Source: Gonatopus flavifemur
Lineage: Eukaryota > Arthropoda > Insecta > Hymenoptera > Dryinidae
Reading direction: 5' to 3'
NCBI GenBank assembly: GCA_018340375.1
Contig: JAFFJZ010000004.1
Span: 24,588,001 to 24,652,000 of the forward strand
Length of the DNA: 64,000 nucleotides
The notes beneath the pieces were generated by a model. That model was not told the origin of the DNA. It ran no database searches and worked only from the letters and a program-made list of their open reading frames with translations. The position numbers and the translations under genes were made by a program. This document shows, in pieces, positions 44,942 to 55,192 of this stretch. Positions within the stretch are counted from its first letter, which is position 1; every line of letters starts with the position of its first letter.

Positions 44942-46537
44942 TTACGTTGACGCATGCTTATTTAGCCAGTTCAGCACCACCGCAGAATCACTCCAACAGA
45001 AGGTCGAAATTGGCCTTCCACCTAAACTAGGAATCACTGTTCCAATACACCTAACCAAAAGAACGGCAGCGCAGAGCTCCAACCTTGGAATGCTTTTGGT
45101 TTCAACTGGCGCCACTTTGGATTTCGCCAATGCCAACGAACTCCTAGACCTTCCATACCTATTTACTATGACTACGTACACGCCAGCGGCGTATGCACGC
45201 GACGAAGCGTCAGCGAACCCATGCACTTCTGCATGGCAACTCCTGGCAATACTGGTTCCATAAAATCTGCATAGGTTCAGGAATCTTGTCGTCCCAGCCT
45301 ACCTGGGCCAACCACAAATCTCGGACAATCAATTTTGCCCGAATAATGACAGGCGAATACCATCCCAAAGGGTCAAAATACCGCGCGATCACGGACAACA
45401 CCGCCCGTTTAGTGAACTCAATCCGAGGTGCCTCAGCCACGCGACTCATAAAGGAATCGGACTGGGGGTCCCAGACCAAACCCAACACCTTAGCCTGCTC
45501 TTCTTTCTGCAACACAACGGCGCTCAACTTCTCGCGATCGTTCTCTGGGATTCCTGCAAGTGAACGCGAGTCACTCGCCAGCCATTTTCGCAAATGGAAC
45601 ATAGAATCTGCCAACAATGATCGGACTTCTTCTCGCCGCTGAAACGCCTCGTCAACGGAATCCGTGCCAAGAAGGACATCATCTACGTACGCCCTTTTTC
45701 CCAATATTTCTGCTCCGAGAGGAAACCGAGCCTGGCCCTGCGTGGCCGCCTGCTTTATGACACGCAATGCTAGATAGGGAGCACATGAAGTGCCATACGT
45801 CACGGTCAGCAATTTGTACACACCTACCGGCTCTTCGGTGGAAAAGCGCCACAGGACACACTGATACTCTGCATCCGCAGCGTCGACCCAGACCTGCCGA
45901 TACATCTTCCCGATGTCGGCCGCCAGAACAAACTGATCTCGGCGCCACAAATTGAGGACATGGATAATGTCAGCCTGTAACCTAGGCCCAGTAGACAAAT
46001 GATCGTTCAACGACGTCTTATTGCTGGATTTACATGCGGCGTTGAAAACCACTCGAAGCTTTGTCGTACTGCTGTGCAATCGAATCACAGGATGGTGCGG
46101 CAGAATCACCCGCTGCAATCCTGGCGCTACCTCATCGTCGGCGAGTGCCATGTGCCCTCAATCCAGATATTGCTGCATGAAAGCATGGTACGCCGACCTC
46201 AGTTCAGGATCCAACTCTAATCGCCGCTCCAACCTGCGGAATATGGACGCCGCAATAGCCGACGTTTCTCCTATGGGAATAGGCAGCGGACTTTTGAAAG
46301 GCAACCGAACCTGGGACCTGCCGTCAGAACGGCGTGAATACGAAGCCTGAAAGAACTCGCACAACGTTCTTCTTCAGCCGTTAGCAACGGTTTTACAGGA
46401 AGCTCCTCGATTTCCCAGAATCTCTTAATGGATTTGTTCAAATCTTCCATGGGCATGGTATGATGCGCCGACAACGACGGCCCGGAATCAGCCTCATGAT
46501 TAGCAACGGTGGACCCAAGAAGCATCCATCCCAACAC
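44942..46537 (-). pseudogene. BEL/Pao reverse transcriptase and RNase H, broken
   Basis: The N-terminal pol piece (46537-46271) passes by frameshift near 46350 into 46364-46158. After a TGA the long RT frame 46151-45210 follows with KLRVVFNAA, the LAADIGKMYRQV palm segment and the catalytic YVDD (45678-45689). A further shift leads to RNase H (45226-44942) with HGFADASSRAYAAGVYV. RT and RNase H would copy the element RNA to DNA; this copy cannot. Confidence 0.75.
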
Positions 46538-46543
46538 GCTGTT

Positions 46544-47665
46544 CTAAGCAATAAGCCCAGTATTTGTATTCCGCCGAACACCCTCCAGTGGGACTGACGC
46601 GTGAACATCGGCCCCTAACAACACATGAATCGGCTCACAGCCGGAAGGCGTCGGATCGACTACGAACTCACTTTGAAATAATTTCAAAAATTCATCTTGA
46701 ACAATTTGAGGCGGGGTATAATTACTTACGACATTCACGATGAATGCGCCAACTGACACATTCGGTCCATTGCCGATCCTTGCGCCGACATACATAGTCG
46801 TTCGAAACTTAACCCTATTTGATCGGAGATTGTTAATGCCTGCGAAGGTAATGTTCGTGTGAAACCGAGGTAGGCACAGACTTTGGGCAACGGCTTCAGA
46901 TACCAAAGTCGATTGCGAACACGGATCGACGAGAGCGCGGACTATCATGCCATGTCCGTTCGGTCCTGATACTTTAACCCATGCCGTTGCCAAGAGTATG
47001 ACTTTTGGTGCTGCACTAAGGTCACCAGCATTGTGTACACTACCCGTAGCCGCCGACTCTCGCACAGTCGGGGCACCTGGCGCGCTGAAAACTCCGGAAG
47101 CCGGAGCGCGTGGTCCTTGCTCGCTGACCGGATTGTTGAAAGCCACGTGCAGCAATTCATGATGCTTTTGATGACAATTCGAACACACTTTGCGTACATT
47201 GAATCTCCGCGGAGAATGTCCACCTTTAAGGCAGTTGGAGCATAATTTCTTCTCTCGAGCGAAATCACGCCGAGCTTCCGAAGTTTTCCCAAGAAACGCG
47301 TTACAACGTTCTAACACATGATTCGACTTACATAACGAACATCCGGACGCGGTAGTAACATAAGCTCGTCCGATCGTCGGCTTAGAGTGCGGCTGGCTAT
47401 TCTCCCTACTGAGCGGTTTGGATTGTGCTCTTGCAGATGCAAACGATTCTAAGTCAGTGATTCGACCTGCCAGAAACTCATCGAATTTTTCATGCGTAGG
47501 TAATTCACGCTCATTTCCCAAGAACAAATCCGGATCTTTGAGAGTCTCTGAATCCAGCTTCATGCTCAACATCGCTACAAGAAACTTACCTAACTCTGCG
47601 AGTGAGAAACCATGACTTGCAAGAGCGTCGAGATTTTCGTTGATTCCATCGCCTAACTTCTTCAA
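46544..47665 (-). pseudogene. BEL/Pao gag C-terminus and aspartic protease
   Basis: 373 open codons. Residues ~110-180 carry cysteine/histidine knuckle motifs (CSLC, CSNCLKGGHSPRRF, CSNCHQKHH). Residues ~220-370 are the BEL-type protease with RALVDPCSQSTLVSE at the active-site position and a LLGADVH segment. The next codon is a TAG in the frame that otherwise continues into VLGWMLLG, the standard BEL continuation, so one nonsense change ends it. Upstream gag is missing. Confidence 0.7.
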
Positions 47666-47700
47666 TTCTCTGACATCGTCTGTTTTAGGTGATTCTCACG

Positions 47701-47958
47701 TTAAGAGTCGACGTATCACAGCCGTCGTAATGAGTCGCGGGTTATAATAGTGGTCTTTCACGCGACACCACGCTCGATCGTTAATTAGCCGCGGTCTGTT
47801 GCATCGACTCGATAATTAGCGCGGCCTCTCCGGAGAGACTTGTTTTCAGATGGTGGAACTTTTCAATTTCGCGTCACGACTCATTACTATGAATTAACGA
47901 CACATACAAGTCACGAAAACATTCCCAATTCACATAGTCTCCGTTGAACGTCGGTAGA
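47701..47958. other. 5' flank of the BEL/Pao remnant
   Basis: No gene. It may include element 5' UTR or LTR, but no second LTR copy is available for comparison. Confidence 0.3.
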
Positions 47959-48200
47959 CTAATCTTCGGTAAACACCCGTTGAACCGAAAGCCCGTTAGG
48001 CCGAAAGACCGTTGGACCGAAATTTATTTTACCGAATGACAATAATCCGAAATATTACTATACGTTACTAGTCGTGTGCGAATAAGATAGAATGTCACCA
48101 AAACTTTTTCGGATTATTGTCATTCGGTAAAATAAATTTCGGTCCAACGGTCTTTCGGCCTAACGGGCTTTCGGTCCAACGGGTGTTTACCTAATCTTCG
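47959..48200. mobile_element. MITE with 84-bp TIRs and 10-bp target duplication (Mutator-like)
   Basis: The element 47969-48190 (222 bp) has terminal inverted repeats 47969-48052 and 48107-48190 that differ, by eye, at a single position. They start GTAAACACCCGTTG and carry internal repeats of the CCGAAAGNCCGTT type. CTAATCTTCG flanks it exactly on both sides (47959-47968 and 48191-48200). A 10-bp duplication with long TIRs fits Mutator-like elements (8-11 bp). It is non-coding. High arm identity suggests a recent insertion into this old neighbourhood. Confidence 0.8.
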
Positions 48201-49200
48201 GCAAGCGCATAACTCTACGATGCGTGATTCCAAACGTGCACGCAAGGAACAAAGGAATACCTTACTACGATCATTGACAGTTCGTCTAAGCGCACTGAGT
48301 CACTGTGAATTGTCAACGTGCGTCGCATACACCGCGACGACTGGCGTGAGTGTCGATGAACTTGGAAGATAATTATTATTTCCGGTACAAGAAAACCTCA
48401 CAACTGAACAATATAACTTGATGACATGCAAGACATTCGTTGTGTAATCCAAATCAAATTACTTTGACGAGACATCAGTTACCTCCTAAGCGATCGAACA
48501 ATACGGTGAAATGTTTCGTTTTGAAAACTTTCGCATGCACTAACCGATTCGTCACAGATGACTTTCAATAGTTAGATTCTACTTTTTTCGCGGTAAACAT
48601 GAATTGTCATTGAATGCTCTCTTTGATTTTAACATCTGAACCTCAATTAAACCAATCCGCATTCCACGCGAATGACGTCGAATTGTAAGTTATAGGAAAC
48701 GGCAACAAATTCTCGAAAGGAAATTTTTCGTATACACGAATTGTTCAGTACTCACAACCTCTACGAAACATGGGTAGTGATTCTCGCTTCCACGCATTCG
48801 TCGATCGACGTCAAGGAGAGAAGCTAACGGAGAGCGGCAGAGGAGGAGATACCAAGTCCACCGTTGTCGAAGATGCCTGTCGCGATGAGCGCAAGAGGAG
48901 AAGCGTCGCTATCATGTACATGCTGGCTGTAGTATCGATGTATGTGTGTGGCGTGACGACACCGTATCAATGCGTGTGTATCACATACAGGTGAACACGA
49001 AAACTCTCCGTGATAACGTATCACTTTCGCACTTGGCGCGTGTCTATCGTAGTCCACGCTAGACGTCCGCTTAAACTTCGGCCAACTCACGAAGAAGAGC
49101 GAGATCTTCGCACGTGCCCGAACGATTACGGCAAAGCTCGATTGTAGTCGAATATCGTTTCACTCTCCTCTGCTACGATTTCAGATCTATACGGATGCAC
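48201..49200. other. Non-coding or unrecognised sequence
   Basis: An ORF of 74 codons (48770-48994, plus) and an 88-codon frame opposite it are not recognisable and lie in a relatively GC-rich stretch. Neither has convincing gene features. Confidence 0.3.
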
Positions 49201-49916
49201 AAGACCGAATTTACAAATTTTCTCACATGCGCGAACAATATCAAAAAAAGAGTGTATTGGGCATGTACAAAAAACGTATGGGTACAAGGCTCAGAAACTT
49301 GAAAAAGCAGACGAAAAACCTTGGTGGCAGAGGCAAGCTCACTGGTAAGCTCATAGATGAATTAACGATTTATTATGGACTATCAATCCGCAGAAATTCA
49401 GACTCCGTAGAAAAAATGCGAAATGACATCTGGGCTACCTTATACCACAAAATTTCTACGGACAGCGACCCTCAACACGAAAAATGTCCAGTCGGCGAGG
49501 ACTCGTGGTGTTCGTGGCAGCGAGCATAAGCTTCCAACACTCTTGACATTGACACACATAAGCCGCCCATGCTCATGGAAGTTTTCCATGCCGTGAGAGA
49601 AATATACGAGGATCTTACTTCCGACGATCTCCTTCCACGGTGTTTGGGAGGATTCACTCAGAATACTAACGGAAGTTTCAATTCGGTTGTATGGACGATC
49701 GCTCCAAAGACTATATCAAGCGGAAAAATGATTCTCGATATCGCTACAAATAAAGCGGTAGTCTCGTATAATGATGGTTTTAAAGGTCGTGACGTCCCTC
49801 AGCCTTTTTGTATTAGAAACCTGAAAAGGAAAATGAATAAGAGTCTTGATTTAATCAAAATAAGAGGAACGATCTCTCTTACCTGGGTAATACTGCTTAC
49901 GTGGTACCTCATGTGA
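49200..49916 (+). pseudogene. Mutator-like transposase domain remnant
   Basis: From about 49227 the frame reads MYKKRMGTRLRNLKK, GRGKLTGKLIDELTIYYGLS, HEKCPVGEDSWCSWQRA, then a TAA (49527-49529). The same frame continues with DDLLPRCLGGFTQNTNGSFN, WTIAPK and AVVSYNDGF. These are hallmark blocks of the animal Mutator-like transposase domain (Pfam family of that name, from memory). The catalytic N-terminal half and the true C-terminus are missing, and the last ~35 codons are not conserved. One nonsense codon breaks it. A different dispersed repeat begins at ~49925. Confidence 0.6.
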
Positions 49917-49924
49917 GTCGGAAC

Positions 49925-50042
49925 CAGGGTTGGAAAAAAACCGGGTTTTTTCTTCAAAACCCGCCCCACTGGGTACAATCAGGTTTTTTCGGGTTTTTTC
50001 GGGTTTTTTCGGGCTTTTCCGGGTTTTTTCGGGTTTTATCAA
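49925..50042. repeat. GGGTTTTTTC decamer repeat, copy 2
   Basis: Six near-perfect tandem copies of GGGTTTTTTC occur at about 49981-50037, preceded by AACCAGGGTTGG and a run of A (49923-49940). The G-triplets at 10-nt spacing could form a G-quadruplex. Confidence 0.7.
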
Positions 50043-50043
50043 A

Positions 50044-50208
50044 TTGGCATCAGTGATGCCAGTATTTCCTAGAGAAATCTTCAGATTTTCTGTCATTGGT
50101 CATTTCTTCCCAAATTGAAAATATGATTGGCCAGTTGTACAAGAAATGACCAATCATTAGATGCTGAAGATTTTTCTAGGGAATACTGGCAATGCTGATT
50201 GGCATTGG
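50044..50208. mobile_element. Foldback MITE with ~60-bp arms
   Basis: GCCAGTATTTCCTAGAGAAA at 50058-50077 pairs with TTTTTCTAGGGAATACTGGC (50171-50190). ATTGGTCATTTCTT pairs with AAGAAATGACCAAT further in. No coding capacity. Confidence 0.6.
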
Positions 50209-50319
50209 TTTCCTCTGATGATTCTTAGTATGACCTACTAATCTTCATTTTTATCGTACTATGTTATCATTTTCCGTATATGATGATATAGAATAATACA
50301 TTTACATATGTATATTCCA

Positions 50320-50440
50320 TGGTAAGGGATCTTTTGGCCGAATGAACATGATTCGACCACCGCTAGTCATTCCCTAGTGTTCTCTGAAAGCGACTAGTGA
50401 TTGTCAAATCATGTCGATTCTGCCAAAAGACTCCCTACCA
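50320..50440. mobile_element. Palindromic element, ~45-bp arms
   Basis: TGGTAAGGGATCTTTTGGC (50320-50338) pairs with GCCAAAAGACTCCCTACCA (50422-50440). ACATGATT and CACTAGTC-type pairs continue inward. It is either a tiny MITE or a pre-miRNA-like hairpin. Confidence 0.55.
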
Positions 50441-50999
50441 TATTCCATTCTACTTTATATTGTCACCAGGAAATACCGAATAAACTAAAAGTTACTTTTC
50501 ATCTAATCTCTCATGTGAGCACCAATCTGGGATAAATTTTTGTTCGACTTTGGCCTGAGCTTTCAAGGTTGGGCCTCGATCAGATTGAAATTGGACCAAG
50601 ATTTGTGTTTACATGAGCTGAAATCAAGTTTGAAACTAGTGAAATTTCCAAGTGCAATTTACTCCAACCGTTAACGCACTTTACTGCAATTCGATCAGCA
50701 TCGCCACAATTCAAATTGGACGTTACAAATCCTTGTATTTTGTGTCCATTCTACTTTTGATGCAAGACCACACTGCACATCAAAACAATCTACCAAGTGG
50801 TTTTGCATGTTTCTTGCCAAATTGTTAAGGTGTCCACCTAGCAGTGCTGGGATTGAAAGAATTTTTCCTCATTCGGGCATATTTAGAATAGTCTGAGGAA
50901 TAGACTAGTTCCAGAAAGGGGCACTAAATTAGTTAAACTATATAAATTTTATCAAAATGAACAACACGATGATTAACTACAACTAAGACTTTCTAAAAT
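50441..50999. other. Non-coding; no feature recognised
   Basis: AT-rich sequence with no frames, repeats or RNA genes that I can support. Confidence 0.3.
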
Positions 51000-51211
51000 A
51001 GGGTGCACTACCCAGTAGATCAACGATTTATAAAAGAAGTAATTATTAAAAATTTCTGCTACATTAAAGTAATTTGATTGTTTTCATAAGAAGTTGTTAC
51101 TATTTTGAAAAAAACCGAATTATTTTAACGTAGTAGAAATTTTTAATAGTTACTTCTTTTATGAATCTTTATTCCATTAGGCCATCGTTCATTTACTCGG
51201 TAGTTCACCCT
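51000..51211. mobile_element. MITE with ~100-bp imperfect TIRs
   Basis: It starts AGGGTGCACTACCCAGTA. The reverse complement of the right end is AGGGTGAACTACCGAGTA. Inner arms ATAAAAGAAGTAATTATTAA and AAATTTCTGCTAC match the right arm closely. Target duplication unclear. Confidence 0.65.
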
Positions 51212-51263
51212 CATTTTTATTATGATATTTTTTGAATAAAAAAATACAAAAACCCCATATAAG

Positions 51264-51509
51264 TACACTGAGGGAAAAAAGTCATTGAGGCAAGAAAATA
51301 TTTCATCCAATGGTAACTATAAAATATTTCTTTGAACCAATTGAATATTATTCGAATGAATGAAATGGTTTTTGACCGCATGAAGTATTTCATCAACTGA
51401 AAAACCATTTCATCCATTGGAGTAAAATTTCATTGATCTCAAGAAATATTTTATAGATACCATTGGATGTAATATTTTTTTGTCCCAATGAATTTATTCC
51501 GTCAGAGTA
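51264..51509. mobile_element. MITE with ~110-bp imperfect TIRs
   Basis: The left end TACACTGAGGGAAAAAAGTC aligns with the reverse complement of the right end TACTCTGACGGAATAAATTC. Matching continues through CATCCAATGGTA and CTATAAAATATTTCTT. Confidence 0.65.
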
Positions 51510-52049
51510 TGAAAAATAAACAGAGTTATCAAACTCATCCATTATGTAGATATTAAGAATGAATATGTACCATTGTATTTGTACCGAAATATGAACATTC
51601 ATATTCAAATTATGATTTTATGCTATTTTATTGAATCATATTAAATGCTGTCTCGTCATAATCAAAATCTACATTGTACAAATTGTTTTCCATTGAATTC
51701 ATTTTCAATTATTAATGTTTATCTCCCATATTTTTCTATACTTGAAGGAAGTTATCACATTCTATTGACTAATAAGTGGAGGTGTGGTTTTTAGAGGAAA
51801 CGTGTTTTTTGAAATTTTTCAACATTCCTCAAGCGTTTATAATCTGGCTAGGCAATGCTTTGGAAGGTTTCGAGAATACAAAACGACGATCCAAAACAAT
51901 GGCTAGTCGTACCACATATGCATGAAAAGTTCTGGGCAATTTTCACGGATTCGTTTTCATAAAAAAAATCACACTTCAATGAACAAGTCTTTCAACGGTA
52001 TTCGAGCAACATTTGAAAAAATCTCAATTAAATAACTTCCTGTATTTAG

Positions 52050-52542
52050 ATCAGTGGAATTCCACTGGATCGCGATTATTAGTATTTCACTCCAATGCAC
52101 TGCATTGGTGAGTATCCACTCACCGAAAAAAATTATTAGTTACCCTTACTCCAAATTAGTTCCAGCAACTAGATACAGTTGTTGACATTTGGATAACTAA
52201 AACGGGCGTTGGCTCAACTGAATTCAAATTTAATTTCTCTGACTTTAGTTGCTGTTACTAATCTGAAGTTGCCTTAACTACAGCTTTTATGACCGGCTTC
52301 TATTCTTTTATTACTCGGAACTCATTTTCACAACTAACTTCAGTTCATTCGATCAAATAAATTATTTTTTTCGGTGTTGAGTTTCCCAATGAAATATGAC
52401 TCATTTCGATCAATCATCATTTCGAGCTTTAGGTAAGCTTTCACTCACTGAATAGTGAGTATTAATTCATAACGTAGTAAAATTCATCCAATTCTATCCA
52501 GTGGGATACTTATAACTGTAGAATCAATGAAATTCTACTGAT
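52050..52542. mobile_element. Outer MITE-like inverted repeat holding a nested MITE
   Basis: ATCAGTGGAATTCCACTGGA at the left pairs approximately with the reverse complement of the right end (ATCAGTAGAATTTCATTGAT). ATTAGTATTTCACT matches ATAAGTATCCCACT further in. The element at 52121-52376 sits inside it. Arms are diverged. Confidence 0.4.
52121..52376. mobile_element. MITE with CACCGAAAAAAAT termini
   Basis: The left end is CACCGAAAAAAATTATTAGT. The reverse complement of the right end is CACCGAAAAAAATAATTTAT. No coding capacity; the target duplication is not certain. Confidence 0.6.
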
Positions 52543-52607
52543 GCAAATTTAGAAAGAAGAACAACATGGAAAAATACATTGTATTAAATAACCATTCAAT
52601 TGAGCAC

Positions 52608-52705
52608 CATGTGGGTTTTTGACTGGGTTTTTGAGGGTTTTTTCAATCCGTACCCACCCGAAAAAACCCACTGGGTCCAATTGGGTTGGACCCACAGATG
52701 CCAAC
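52608..52705. repeat. GGGTTTTT-type dispersed repeat, copy 3
   Basis: Contains GTGGGTTTTTGACTGGGTTT and the opposite-strand run CACCCGAAAAAACCCACTGG, and ends with GATGCCAACCCTGG, the complement-type counterpart of the AACCAGGGTTGG start at 49.92 kb. Confidence 0.5.
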
Positions 52706-52859
52706 CCTGGTCGGAACCCTCCTCCTTGGAAAATAACCCTCCGTCCCATCGACTCGAGGAAGCCAACCTGGGTAATATAGGGTTCGGCAGGCTGAAAACA
52801 GCTAACAAACAGCCCAAGACGTGAACGACTCGCCTGAGTCGTCAATTCACGGCAACATC

Positions 52860-54542
52860 CCTTTGTTGCAATGTACCTGTAAAAATATATTGATAAATAT
52901 ATGGGGAAACGGTATCAAGGGAAGGAACGATACGATGGTCGTCTTACCCGAACGTACTCCCCATACAAACCTGTAGCAGATAGAAAAGGAGGACGTTGGT
53001 TATATTGTTTATAATAATGTTAATGAATAGAGTTAAGTATAAATTATAAAATCTTACCTCACCGACTCCAAAGAGTCACCGCATAGAAATATCCCTTACT
53101 GGACCGAACGTACACGACACTCGCGAAAACCGTAAATAAAAGAATCAAAAACGACACCCGTCACACGCGTAACTCAACCTACGGTCGCGAAAGGGTTTTC
53201 ACGAACCGAACATAACCATGCAAACTCGCGAACGCGAAATATGACAGGTTATAAACAAACTCGTCAACCATTTTGGAAATCTCGCGCGCAACGCGCAAGC
53301 GCGAAAATAACACGGGCGAGCTATATCAAAAGACAAAGACACAGCCATGATCGGTGGTTGAATTTCGAACCACCAGATGGCTTGTCGCAATACCGCGTTA
53401 TCCACGAGCAAAAGTAAGCCTCTGGGTTTTATAAGAGGCTGAAACGGAGGCATAATCATCTTCTTTCCCGACTCGTCTGCTTACAACAGACATCTTTTGG
53501 AAAAGGTAAGAGCTTGCTCTACGCCTAGGGGAAGAAGGTCTAATCGTAGTGCGCAGCACTCGATTAAATCGTAGCTAGGTTTTCCTAGGGAAGTGGGGGC
53601 AGTGGCTGGCAATTAACCGCTACTGAAGCGTCAAAAAGGGTTAGGGCAATTTCTGGACGAAGACGGTAATAGTCCTCTTCGGGCCATAGGGCCACTCTCT
53701 CACGGCCACCACGGGTTAGATAGAGCCACCTTCTGACGGCTTGTCCCATTGGGTCAACCTCTCACGGCTCCATGGGACATAGGAAATAACATCTGTATAG
53801 TCCAACCAATCGGGGACTTTTATTAGAGCCAACCCTTAGGTCAAGATCATTTCGACCAATCACGACTCGCGATTCCGCGCATGTAGAATAATCCTTACGA
53901 TTATTACTTTTCTCGTCACGAACGGACCCACGGGGGTCCCTTTCACTCGGAACTGTTCATTCACGCGTTACTTTCAGTTGGATTCATCCGAAATAACGAT
54001 ATAATCGGGTTCTACGACTGACTGACATAAAATTTCCGTGTGCACACGAAGTAGGGTCATATAGTCCGGACTAATAAGTTCACTTTCCGTTAGATCTTAC
54101 TGTTGCAATCTGTCTATAGCTTCTGCGCAAGCTCTTAAACGTTTAATATTCCTTTAAGTTTAATTTGAGGTATTCCTCCAATCAGTGACTTGTTACGGGT
54201 AACTAACCCGAATTGTAATCATTTTTACTTTATTCTGTTTATAATGAAAATTTGTTCAAAAACTTGGATTAACTTGAATTGTCTGTCTGTTAATAATCTG
54301 TGACACGCGTTCCCCAACCCATCGAACCCTGGGTTCCGACGAGCCAGAGGCATTAACTGGGGGCTAACTGGTCAAGTTAGCGATAATTAACATTTATCAA
54401 CGCGAGTAATGGTTTGAAAAGTCACACATTATGCAAGTATTACAGATGAAAGTTGGATATGAAACATACAACTTTTGCAACGGAGTAGATGAACGTCGTG
54501 TAGCAGCCGCCAACCGTTCGTCATCGAAAACAAGGAAACTCT
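52860..54542. other. Non-coding, relatively GC-rich stretch; possible LTR remnant
   Basis: No protein frame of note. The sequence is less AT-rich than its neighbours, with dyads such as GACTCGCCTGAGTC at 52829-52842. CCTGGGTTCCGACGAGCC near 54336-54353 looks like a primer-binding site only superficially. An LTR or 5' leader of a lost retroelement is a guess. Confidence 0.25.
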
Positions 54543-55006
54543 CGTAGAAACATCAGTAATCAAATTATATCTGTTCACTCTTTGTACATTACGAGTTCCT
54601 TTTCGAAAACCCTCGTAGAAACATCGTTAATCAAATTATATTTGTTCACTGTTTGTACATCACGAGTTTCTTTTCGAAAATTCTCGTAGAAAAATCGATC
54701 ATCAAATTATATCTGTTCACTCTTTGTACATTACAAGTTTCTTTTCAAAAACTCTCGTAGAAATATCTGTAATAAGCATATATTTGGTTTTCCATTCTGT
54801 GTACATTACGAGTTTCTTTTCGAAAACTCTCGTAAAACATCAGTAATCAAATTATATCTGTTCACTCTCTGTACATTACGAGTTTCTTCTCAAAAACTCT
54901 CGTAGAAATATCTGTAATAAGCATATATTTGGTTTTCCATTCTTTGTACATCATGAGTTTCTTTTCGAAAATTCTCGTAGAAACATCGGTAATCAAATTA
55001 TATCTG
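54543..55006 (+). repeat. 146-bp satellite, left part interrupted by a LINE
   Basis: About six half-units in the same orientation as the array from 58.8 kb (TTGTACATTACGAGTTTCTT, then CTCGTAGAAACATC). It ends in ATATCTG (55000-55006), which is repeated at 58804-58810 on the other side of the LINE. Confidence 0.9.
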
Positions 55007-55192
55007 ATTTGATTTGATTTGATTTGATTTATTTTACGGGCTAAGACGCCCTTTAGGTACGAAAGTATGTAAACAATATCATGGCGGTTAACAAAAGAGA
55101 ATTTTCAAATAAAGTACTAAAAAGTAAATTACAATAAGACACGGTGTAAATTATCACGAACCTCAAAGTATAGATATGGAATAATACATAAA

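Larger units (their letters stand above)
44378..47700 (-). mobile_element. BEL/Pao LTR retrotransposon remnant, truncated both sides
   Basis: The minus strand carries, in order, the C-terminal part of a BEL-type gag, zinc-knuckle segments, an aspartic protease (DUF1758-type), reverse transcriptase, RNase H and the linker before integrase. The integrase core is missing and no LTR pair is seen. The frame is broken by several in-frame stops and at least two frameshifts. Confidence 0.8.

Noticed and set aside
44561..47615. Plus-strand ORFs of up to 149 residues over the BEL/Pao element
   Set aside because: Antisense shadows of a well-recognised minus-strand pol.
48770..49090. Overlapping ORFs of 74 (plus) and 88 (minus) residues
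   Set aside because: Neither resembles a known family, both lie in a GC-rich stretch where chance frames are longer, and no splice or promoter signals support either.
54330..54360. Primer-binding site for an LTR element (CCTGGGTTCCGACGAGCC)
   Set aside because: No matching tRNA end can be confirmed and no LTR pair flanks it.
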